A stretch of DNA of 64,000 nucleotides from S015-6 sp964384945 (lineage in GTDB: Bacteria; Desulfobacterota; DSWW01). This document shows positions 9,065 through 15,640 of the stretch, in pieces (positions within the stretch are counted from its first letter, which is position 1; every line of letters begins with the position of its first letter). The translations under genes were made by a program, and so were the position numbers. The stretch spans positions 124,001-188,000 of the forward strand of contig CAYLMK010000012.1 of assembly GCA_964384945.1 (NCBI GenBank), read 5' to 3'. A model generated the notes under the pieces. That model was not told the DNA's origin and searched no databases. It worked only from the letters and a program-made list of their open reading frames with translations.

Positions 9065-10111
9065 ATGGGCAAACTCAGGGTGGGGATTGCGGGAGCCGCC
9101 GGCTACACGGGCTGCGAGCTGATCCGGCTGCTGGCGAATCATCCCCGGACGGAAATAAGCTGGCTGATGACGGGCAAGACGCACGAGGGGAAGCGTCTTC
9201 ACGAGGTCTTCCCCCACCTCCGGGGAGTCCCGGAAAGGGTGTTCCAGCCCATGGAGCCTGCAACCGGCGAGGCGGTGGACGTCGTCTTCATGGCCACCCC
9301 GCACGGCGTGGCCCTCTCCCTTGTGCCCGCGTTCCTCGAGACAGGCTGCCGGGTCATCGACATAAGCGCGGACTTCCGCCTCAAGGACCCGCAGACCTAC
9401 AGGGAATGGTACAATAAGGAGCACACCGCGCCGGATCTCCTTGGGCAGGCGGTCTACGGCCTTACCGAGCTCTACCGGCCGCGCCTGCCCGGGGCGCGCA
9501 TCGTGGCCAATCCCGGGTGTTACCCCACTGCCTCGATTCTGGCCCTGGCTCCCCTCCTGCGGGAGGGGCTCGCCGATCTCGATTCGCTTGTGATCGACGC
9601 CAAGTCCGGCGTGTCGGGAGCAGGCCGGTCCCTGAGCCTGCGCACCCATTTCTCGGAGACGACCGAGGACCTGCAGGCCTACAGCCCGGTCCGGCACCGC
9701 CACGTGCCCGAGATCGAACAGGAGAGTTCCCTGCTGGCCGGCCGGAAGATCTCGGTCATGTTCGTGCCCCACCTGATCCCCATGATCCGGGGCATGCTCG
9801 CCACGGTCTACTGCAAGCCAGCCCGCGAGACGGACACGAAGGAACTCACGGATCTCTACCGGTCCTTCTACGAGGAGGAACCGTTTATCGACGTCCTTGC
9901 GTCGGATGACCTTCCGCGCACCAAAGACGTCTGGGGCACGAACCGCTGCGAGATCGCGGTCCGGTTCGATTCCCGCTCCTCCACGATCCTTGTGGTCTCC
10001 GCAATCGACAACCTCGTCAAGGGTGCCTCGGGCCAGGCCGTGCAGAACATGAACGTGGTCTTCGAGCTTCCGGAGCGTTCCGGCCTGGATGCGGTTGCAC
10101 TCTACCCCTGA
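9065..10111 (+). CDS. argC: N-acetyl-gamma-glutamyl-phosphate reductase
   Basis: NADPH-dependent third step of arginine synthesis. The 348-residue product has a Rossmann start (VGIAGAAGYTG), the catalytic Cys in NPGCYPT near residue 153 and the HRHVPEIEQE segment near 213. Upstream in-frame Met codons exist, but the family begins at MGKLRVGIAG, preceded by GAAGGCAGAAGGGC. The gene end overlaps the convergent M50 protease gene by 10 bases. Confidence 0.95.
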   Translation: MGKLRVGIAGAAGYTGCELIRLLANHPRTEISWLMTGKTHEGKRLHEVFPHLRGVPERVFQPMEPATGEAVDVVFMATPHGVALSLVPAFLETGCRVIDISADFRLKDPQTYREWYNKEHTAPDLLGQAVYGLTELYRPRLPGARIVANPGCYPTASILALAPLLREGLADLDSLVIDAKSGVSGAGRSLSLRTHFSETTEDLQAYSPVRHRHVPEIEQESSLLAGRKISVMFVPHLIPMIRGMLATVYCKPARETDTKELTDLYRSFYEEEPFIDVLASDDLPRTKDVWGTNRCEIAVRFDSRSSTILVVSAIDNLVKGASGQAVQNMNVVFELPERSGLDAVALYP

Positions 10112-11412
10112 GGCGAATCCGCCCGCAGACCTCCTTTGACCCTCCGGAGCAGGCATCGGCCCGCCTGTGTCCCCGCCGGAATGAACCGGGCGAGCATCCG
10201 GGCTGCGCCCGTCAGCACGAGACAAAGGCAGAGCAAATGAACGAGTGCGGTGAGGGCGCCGGGGACGTTTCCTTCCGCCCCGTTCGTGAACCCGGACTCC
10301 ACGAGGTGCCGGGCCTGCGAGGGCAGCGCCAGGATCCGGGAAGGCAGGAACCGGAACAGGAACACGAGCACGAGGCCGCCGAAGAGAAGGCTGCCGATCG
10401 CATAGAGAGCGAGGCCGAACCGCTCCAGGGGCCGGATCCTCAGAAGCGGCGCTTCTTCCGCGGCGCCGCCGCCCTTCACCCGATTCCACAGGGCCTTGAG
10501 CAGGAGCCGGGAACGGGAGCGAAGATTCGGGACTCCCAGAAGATCCGAACAGAGCCAGTACCCGTCGAAGCGCAGGAAGGGGTTGAGGGAGATGAGAATG
10601 AGCCCGTCAAGTTCGAGCAGCACAAGAAGCCACAGGCGCTCCCGGGTAAGGAGGAAAAGAACGGAGGCCGGAATCGTCAGGAGAAGCTGAAAGTACATGC
10701 CGGCGAGGTCCACCACGACCCGCTCCTTTCTCCTGAGGCGCCAGGCGGCGGACACGTTGGCATAGAATACGGGAAACGCCAGGTAGAGTCCCAGACGGAT
10801 TTCGCCGTGGGGGCATCGGAAGTATGCGCAGGCGGACAGGTGGCCGAACTCATGGAACAGGACCGAGAGCAGGATCAGCAGGTAGCCGATGAGGCGGTGC
10901 GAGGCGGACAACGAGGGGAGGAGATCCGCCGACATCCCGGAGAGAACCCCGGCATGGACGAGCCCGTGGCAGATCGCGGAGGCCAGCAGGAGCGGGAGCG
11001 AGCAGACCGGGTGAAACAGCAGGCGCAAACGCCGGGTAAGCGGCAGCGCCGCGCGGGCGGAAACGAGCCTGATCCCCTGCCCGCGGGCAGGCTTGGACGG
11101 ACAGGGGGCGGCTCGCGGAGACGTGCCGGGCTCCGGCGCAAGGAGATCGTGGGGCGCGATGTGCCGGCGGATCCAGTCCCGCACGTCTGCCGGTTGAACG
11201 CGGCGATCCCACATGCCGGAGAGGATCCGGGCGATCTCTTCCGGGTCCCTGGACCCGTCGAGGAGGGTCATGATTTCGTAGAGATTTCGTGTGATCTGCA
11301 GCGATCTTCCGCCCGGGAAGAAGGCCAGGTAGGTGTCTTCCTCCGCGCTCGAGGAAAAGGGGGCAAGGGACACCCCGGGCCGCAGCCTCGGGCGGGAGGA
11401 AAGGTCACTCAT
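10102..11412 (-). CDS. PqqD-like (RRE) domain fused to M50 membrane metalloprotease
   Basis: A 436-residue multi-pass protein. Residues about 25-95 look like a PqqD-type winged helix (ITRNLYEIMTLLDGSRDPEEIA), the fold of RiPP recognition elements that bind leader peptides. The membrane part holds HEFGH (187-191) and NPFLRFDGYW (N277, D283), the zinc motifs of site-2-protease-type M50 peptidases. Candidate role: leader removal or handling of the seven peptides at the membrane. The start overlaps the stop of the last peptide gene by 8 bases (ATGAGTGA). Distant relatives annotated as peptide zinc metalloproteases occur in other peptide clusters. Leader cleavage is inference. Confidence 0.75.
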   Translation of the reverse strand: MSDLSSRPRLRPGVSLAPFSSSAEEDTYLAFFPGGRSLQITRNLYEIMTLLDGSRDPEEIARILSGMWDRRVQPADVRDWIRRHIAPHDLLAPEPGTSPRAAPCPSKPARGQGIRLVSARAALPLTRRLRLLFHPVCSLPLLLASAICHGLVHAGVLSGMSADLLPSLSASHRLIGYLLILLSVLFHEFGHLSACAYFRCPHGEIRLGLYLAFPVFYANVSAAWRLRRKERVVVDLAGMYFQLLLTIPASVLFLLTRERLWLLVLLELDGLILISLNPFLRFDGYWLCSDLLGVPNLRSRSRLLLKALWNRVKGGGAAEEAPLLRIRPLERFGLALYAIGSLLFGGLVLVFLFRFLPSRILALPSQARHLVESGFTNGAEGNVPGALTALVHLLCLCLVLTGAARMLARFIPAGTQAGRCLLRRVKGGLRADSPQG

Positions 11413-11587
11413 AGCAGTAGGGGTGGCATCCGTGAAAGGGTTGGCATTCCATGCCGCAGGCCTCGGGGCAGAGATACCCGGCAGCGAACTGCCAGCAGAA
11501 GGCGCCGAAGCAGGGGTCGAAGTCCAGGCAGGCCTGTTCGAGACGCCTGTCCAGCTCCTCGATGATTGCCTCGAGATCTTCTTTCAT
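11405..11587 (-). CDS. Cys-rich RiPP precursor peptide 7
   Basis: A 60-residue peptide with leader motif IEELDRRLEQA (9-19) directly followed by the core. The core has eight Cys (20, 26, 31, 40, 44, 48, 54, 58) among aromatic and Gly residues and ends in YCYE. The ATG at 11587 overlaps the previous stop as ATGA and follows GGGAGCCGGGG. The frame is open 15 codons further upstream, inside precursor 6, but that would lose the coupled start. It is the last precursor before the M50 gene, whose start it overlaps. Confidence 0.75.
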   Translation of the reverse strand: MKEDLEAIIEELDRRLEQACLDFDPCFGAFCWQFAAGYLCPEACGMECQPFHGCHPYCYE

Positions 11588-11793
11588 CCCCGGCTCCCGT
11601 CCACGAGAAAGCAGGCGCATGCCCAGACGCAAGGTTCCGCCGCGCGGAGATCCGACAGGGCCGGAAAGGCGGCCTCGAGTCGCCGTTCCAGCTCGTCCAG
11701 GAGGAGCGTTCCCCTGTCATCCTGGCGCGGTGAGACCTGCCGGACGTCGATTCGATCCGCTTCCCCGCCCCCGGGCCTTCGCATGCGCGTCAT
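11584..11793 (-). CDS. Cys-rich RiPP precursor peptide 6
   Basis: A 69-residue peptide with the longest leader of the set and the motif LDELERRLEAA at 32-42. The short C-terminal core has only three Cys (55, 59, 61) in PCVWACACF, echoing CVWFVC of precursor 5. The start at 11793 has GGAGG ten bases upstream and sits one base after the stop of precursor 5. A Met three codons later (11784) is the alternative. The stop overlaps precursor 7 as ATGA. Confidence 0.7.
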   Translation of the reverse strand: MTRMRRPGGGEADRIDVRQVSPRQDDRGTLLLDELERRLEAAFPALSDLRAAEPCVWACACFLVDGSRG

Positions 11794-11794
11794 C

Positions 11795-11959
11795 TCATCC
11801 TCCGGGCGGACACACATCGGTACACACGAACCAGACGCAGAGGGCGGCATCGGCAAGACAGCCGTTCATGGTTTGCATCTGCAGGCGCTGCTCCATTGCC
11901 TCGATGCCGAGAAGCGCATCCTCGAAGGTGTCGATCAAGGTCCGGACCTCTTCCTCCAT
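11795..11959 (-). CDS. Cys-rich RiPP precursor peptide 5
   Basis: A 54-residue acidic-leader peptide with a diverged form of the shared motif, IEAMEQRLQMQ (19-29), and four Cys in the core (34, 41, 46, 50) around a CVWFVC segment, ending CPPGG. ATG at 11959 follows GCGGGGGGAACC. A GTG at 11980 is in frame and would overlap the stop of precursor 4 as GTGA, adding seven residues; both starts are plausible. Confidence 0.7.
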   Translation of the reverse strand: MEEEVRTLIDTFEDALLGIEAMEQRLQMQTMNGCLADAALCVWFVCTDVCPPGG

Positions 11960-11976
11960 GGTTCCCCCCGCAGGGA

Positions 11977-12201
11977 TCACAAATAGTGGATGAGGCAGTG
12001 AGATTCACAGACCGCGATGCAGTCCTGTCCGTCGCACTGGCACAGGACGCCGAGGCATTCGCAGGATGCCGGGGCCACGGAGCCGGCGAGCGAGCTTTCC
12101 AGCCGCCGCTCGAGCTCCTCTACGGAAAGGGATCCCGGTTTCAGCGGAACCGCAAAAAGCGGAGCCCGCGGCCGCTCGATGGCGCCTCCATTCGTCACCA
12201 T
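11977..12201 (-). CDS. Cys-rich RiPP precursor peptide 4
   Basis: A 74-residue peptide with leader motif VEELERRLESS (27-37) and seven Cys (47, 49, 54, 56, 61, 65, 69). It contains CQCDGQDC (54-61), the CxCDGxxC pattern also present in precursors 2 and 3. Start ATG at 12201 lies within the last codons of precursor 3 (7-base overlap) after a G-rich ribosome site. The upstream extension of the frame crosses precursor 3 and is not used. Confidence 0.75.
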   Translation of the reverse strand: MVTNGGAIERPRAPLFAVPLKPGSLSVEELERRLESSLAGSVAPASCECLGVLCQCDGQDCIAVCESHCLIHYL

Positions 12202-12455
12202 CCCCCCCCGTCCCGGCAGTGGTTGAAACAGTAGGTCGAGCAATCGCCGTGGCAGAAGCAGAGTTCCCCGTCGCAGCCGCAGAACCCGCCTGCGCACCAT
12301 ATCCCTTCCGCGCAATCGCCGGTGCAGACATTCATGCCGCAGTATTCCTCGTCGGCGGCGGGGAGCCTCTGCATCTCGAGCCTCTTCTCGAGTTCCTCGA
12401 GGGCGATTTCCTGCAAGTCGGCCTTCCTCAGGGACCGTATGCCCTTTCGCGTCAT
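12195..12455 (-). CDS. Cys-rich RiPP precursor peptide 3
   Basis: An 86-residue peptide. Leader 1-38 holds LEELEKRLEMQ (19-29). The core has eleven Cys (39, 44, 48, 54, 59, 61, 66, 68, 72, 76, 80), including CGCDGELC (59-66), and is rich in Gly, Trp and Phe, ending RDGGGW. ATG at 12455 follows GAGGGGCCTCCC and lies 11 bases after precursor 2. With precursor 2 it is the most Cys-dense member. Confidence 0.8.
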   Translation of the reverse strand: MTRKGIRSLRKADLQEIALEELEKRLEMQRLPAADEEYCGMNVCTGDCAEGIWCAGGFCGCDGELCFCHGDCSTYCFNHCRDGGGW

Positions 12456-12466
12456 GGGAGGCCCCC

Positions 12467-12748
12467 TCAAAAGATATCCACTAGGCAACTGTCGGCGACG
12501 CAGAGAGAACCGCACTCGGCCGCGCACATGCTCCCGTCGCAGGCGCACAGGTCCGTGCATCCCGAGTAGCCGGAAGCGCAGTGCAGGCCGCAGTCGGTGG
12601 GACAGAAGTCCGTGTAGCAGACCACGGCCGTTTCCATGGGCAGGGGGGCTTGCGTCTCGAGGCGGTCCTCCAACTCGTCCAGGGGAACTCCGTGAAAGCG
12701 GGGACGGGCGATGGGAACCCATTCTTCCTTTCTTTCGTCAGAGGGCAT
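12467..12748 (-). CDS. Cys-rich RiPP precursor peptide 2
   Basis: A 93-residue peptide, the longest precursor. Leader motif LDELEDRLETQ is at 23-33, then an eleven-Cys core (44, 49, 53, 57, 64, 68, 70, 75, 79, 83, 88) spaced mostly every three to seven residues, with CACDGSMC at 68-75. ATG at 12748 follows GGGAGGGATTGCCG and overlaps the end of precursor 1 by 11 bases. The Cys density and spacing resemble thioether-crosslinked ranthipeptide/sactipeptide precursors, but no precursor family is recognised. Confidence 0.8.
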   Translation of the reverse strand: MPSDERKEEWVPIARPRFHGVPLDELEDRLETQAPLPMETAVVCYTDFCPTDCGLHCASGYSGCTDLCACDGSMCAAECGSLCVADSCLVDIF

Positions 12749-12980
12749 CGGCAATCCCTCCCAGGTCCAGGACCACGTCGCACGGACAGAAGACAGGGCA
12801 CTTCGTTCCGCTGCAGCGGGTGGTGCAAAGGTAGTAGAGGCAAAGGGCGTCATCCAGGGCCACCGGCAGGGAGGCCGTCTGGGTCTCGAGGCGTTCCTCC
12901 AGCTCGTCCGGAGACGCAAGGAGGGGTCCCGGTGCGAGCGGGGGAACGATTTCCGTAACGGGCGTTCGGGTTCGTTTCAC
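12738..12980 (-). CDS. Cys-rich RiPP precursor peptide 1
   Basis: An 80-residue peptide with leader motif PDELEERLETQ (24-34) and six Cys (47, 52, 56, 61, 65, 67). Unlike the others it has a Cys-free hydrophobic tail of 13 residues after the last Cys, ending GGIADAL. Starts with GTG at 12980 overlapping the stop of the preceding isoprenoid-synthase-like gene as GTGA, so translation is probably coupled. Confidence 0.75.
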   Translation of the reverse strand: MKRTRTPVTEIVPPLAPGPLLASPDELEERLETQTASLPVALDDALCLYYLCTTRCSGTKCPVFCPCDVVLDLGGIADAL

Positions 12981-15640
12981 GGCAACCCCCGCGCGAAGGT
13001 ATTCTCATGGTTGTCGAGCCCGGCCTTTCTGCGGAAGGTGCGCACAATATCGGGCAGGCTCTTCTCCAGCATTTCTTGCACCTGCCGGCGGGCATCCCGG
13101 GCGTCGCAAGGTTGCCGGAAAAGGCCCTCTCCCAGGAACAGAGCTGCACCGGCCGGAATGGGTGAGTCTTGGGACGGCGTCGGCTCCGGCAGCAGCCAGC
13201 GGAAAGCAGGCTCTCTCGGGTCGGGATGAAGCAGGAACCTCCTCAACTCTTCCCACAGGAAGGCCTCGTGCTCACGACACCAGGTCCAGTCGAGTCTCTG
13301 CATGCCCAGCCTCTCCCAGGGGGCCTGATCCGGAAACAGGCCGGCGCATGCGGACAGGGCGAGACCGGAAACGAAGATCCGCTCGAGCCGGTCTCGCAAC
13401 GGGCCGTGGGTGAGGCCTCTTCGGGTTGTCGTCAGGGCCATGAGGATCTCCACGTTCAGGGGTCTAAGGCCCGTCGACAAGGGCCTGTTCCCCGGGCCGG
13501 ACCGGAGGTGGATACCGGTCGTCATGCGCCCCGAGACGCTCAAGAAGAAATGGGGGGGCATGCCGGGCCAGCGGCCCAGGAAGATCGTACCGGGCCAGGG
13601 GGGCGCGAGAACCTTTCGGGCCTCGCCCAGGACGGAGAGCGCATATCGATGAAGCCTCTCCGGCACACCCGCATGCAGGACGATCTTCGGCTCCGGAGAG
13701 GCCTTCGTGCGGATCTGCCCCGGTCCCGCCTGCGCCGCCGAAGACGGATGGACAAGGCGGTGGCTGAACCAGGCGAGCAGGCTCCAGGCCGTCGTGAGTT
13801 CCCGGCTTCCGTAGAAGTGGCCGTTTTCTTGGTACACGGCGTTCGGGGGCCATGAGCCGTCTGCCTCCTGGGTCTGCAGCAGCCTTTCGGCCGCGCAGGA
13901 CAGTTCGGGGCCCTGGTAGCCGGTTGCCAGGAGGCAGAGCAGGGCCAAGGCGGTATCCGTGGGGTTGCTCCATGCCCCGGGGGCGCGTCCACACCGGAGC
14001 AGGTATTCGTGAAGCGGCTTTCGGGGCAGCCTGGGTCCGCACGCGTGACAGAGGAGAAGGAGAGGGAGCAAAGGGTGGAAGACGCCTGCCCGCAGGGAAA
14101 GGCTCGGCGGGTCGCCCGATGGAATGCGGGCCCAGAGGGCGTAGTCCGCCTTGCGGACCGCCCCCGCAACCCATGATTCAAGCCTCGGGAGCCGGATCTT
14201 CGCCCGGGAGGCGGCCAGGAGCAGATGGGCCAGGTAGAGTCCGTGCGGGCGCGGATGTCCCCTGGACTCCAGGTGTTCGTCCAGACGGAACAGGGCTTCC
14301 CGGTCCATGGCGATGGGAGCAAGAGACTCCTCGAGCACGGCCGGTATGGATGAATCTGGCGGGGTCTGCAGGGGGCCGGCGAGCCACCGGGAGGTCTCCA
14401 GCAGGCGTCCGGGCAATCGGGGGTTCAGCCCCTGCAGGGGGGAAAGAGCGAGCTCCATCGAGAAGGTGACAAACCGAGAAGGCGCCAGGATGACCGATGG
14501 ATTCATGAACGGATAGGGAGACCGGGCGAGCGGGAAGCCCGGGGAGCAAGGTCTCGAGCCGGCGACGTAGCCGAGGGCCGCCTCGATACGCTCCTCCACG
14601 GTCATCGAGGTCGGTTTCCTCGTCGTTCTCCGGCGGATCTCTGCCAGATCGTGACGCATCGTGCGACAGTGGTGCAGGAACCCCCGGACCGTTCCGATCC
14701 ACAGGGGCACGTTCATCCCCTCGGCCGAGTCGAGGGCGTCTTCAAAGCACTGCTCGGCGAGCCGAAGCTGGTCTTCTGCGATGGCCCGGTGATACAGGAC
14801 CTGCCCGACGGCGTCTTGCGGGACGGGTTCTGCGCGGTGAACCTGACGATCGAAACCTCCCGCGAAAAGGACCCGGGTCAGCAGAAATGTGTAGTTCCTC
14901 TGCCGCAGGTCCTCCTTCCAGTCCCGCAGGTCGTCGAAACACTGGAAGCCGACAAGGAACCGGTCCTGCGATTGCATCAGCGGCCTCCATTCGTGCTTTC
15001 TTCCGGAAAGGATCCCCATGGCCAGCAGATTGGTCCGGAGGAGGGCCACCTTGCCGCTCGAAATGTCGAAGAACTCTTCCTGCGGATACTCACAAAGTCG
15101 ATGCCGGTGGAGGCGCTGTTCCCTGACGATCGCCCGCGCATGCTCGAGGTACCATGCATCGGTGTCGCGCCAGAATTCGTGTTCCGGAGGGAACAGGGGG
15201 AGGAGAATCTCCAGGGCCCGGTGCACGCAACGATCCGCCAGGCAGAAGTCCCAGGGGGTCCAGGGCCTCGTTTCGTCGATCTTCTTGTCTGCGAGCAGGA
15301 CCGCCTCCAGGAGCACGCGGTTTGCCAGGCAGAGCCTTCGCAGGTCTTTCCGCGCGACCGACGAAAAAGCCCCGGCAAACAGAAACGGATAGTAATAGAA
15401 AGGCGAAAATCTTGGGTCTCCCCTGGTTCCCGGCAAGGGCCGGCGATGGAAGCGGGCCCCGGGGGGGCGTCGAGGGGATCCGCGGGTTCCCAGCCGTTTT
15501 GCGCATTCGTCGCGGAGGCGTGCCATGCCGAGGGCGACCCGTTCGGCCTCGCCCGCAAGAGAGTCAAGAGACGCCCCGGGTCTGGTTCCCGCTGGGTCAC
15601 AATTCATGGACACGGGCATTCCTGCCGCCTCTCGTTTCAC
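12977..15640 (-). CDS. Class I isoprenoid-synthase-like / toroid fusion with C-terminal extension
   Basis: An 887-residue protein paralogous to the next gene upstream (15637-17526). Residues about 80-340 resemble a trans-isoprenyl synthase/class I terpenoid fold: DKKID (118-122) at the first Asp-rich site, SSGKVALLR (194-202) at the KT site and FDDLRDWKED (235-244) at the second. Residues about 345-635 look like an alpha/alpha toroid with the QW-type TQEADGSW (590-597) and YGSRELTTAW. No DxDD acid motif of class II cyclases is seen. The tail (about 640-887) is absent from the paralogue and weakly recalls DUF2268-type Zn proteases without HExxH. GTG at 15640 overlaps the previous stop; ATG at 15619 is an alternative. 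Peptide prenylation is inferred. Confidence 0.65.
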   Translation of the reverse strand: MKREAAGMPVSMNCDPAGTRPGASLDSLAGEAERVALGMARLRDECAKRLGTRGSPRRPPGARFHRRPLPGTRGDPRFSPFYYYPFLFAGAFSSVARKDLRRLCLANRVLLEAVLLADKKIDETRPWTPWDFCLADRCVHRALEILLPLFPPEHEFWRDTDAWYLEHARAIVREQRLHRHRLCEYPQEEFFDISSGKVALLRTNLLAMGILSGRKHEWRPLMQSQDRFLVGFQCFDDLRDWKEDLRQRNYTFLLTRVLFAGGFDRQVHRAEPVPQDAVGQVLYHRAIAEDQLRLAEQCFEDALDSAEGMNVPLWIGTVRGFLHHCRTMRHDLAEIRRRTTRKPTSMTVEERIEAALGYVAGSRPCSPGFPLARSPYPFMNPSVILAPSRFVTFSMELALSPLQGLNPRLPGRLLETSRWLAGPLQTPPDSSIPAVLEESLAPIAMDREALFRLDEHLESRGHPRPHGLYLAHLLLAASRAKIRLPRLESWVAGAVRKADYALWARIPSGDPPSLSLRAGVFHPLLPLLLLCHACGPRLPRKPLHEYLLRCGRAPGAWSNPTDTALALLCLLATGYQGPELSCAAERLLQTQEADGSWPPNAVYQENGHFYGSRELTTAWSLLAWFSHRLVHPSSAAQAGPGQIRTKASPEPKIVLHAGVPERLHRYALSVLGEARKVLAPPWPGTIFLGRWPGMPPHFFLSVSGRMTTGIHLRSGPGNRPLSTGLRPLNVEILMALTTTRRGLTHGPLRDRLERIFVSGLALSACAGLFPDQAPWERLGMQRLDWTWCREHEAFLWEELRRFLLHPDPREPAFRWLLPEPTPSQDSPIPAGAALFLGEGLFRQPCDARDARRQVQEMLEKSLPDIVRTFRRKAGLDNHENTFARGLP

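Noticed and set aside
12195..12722. Longer 175-residue version of precursor 3, and similar extensions of precursors 2 and 4
   Set aside because: The extensions run through neighbouring precursor genes and are Arg/Pro-rich shadow sequence; internal ATGs have ribosome sites and place the leader motif consistently.
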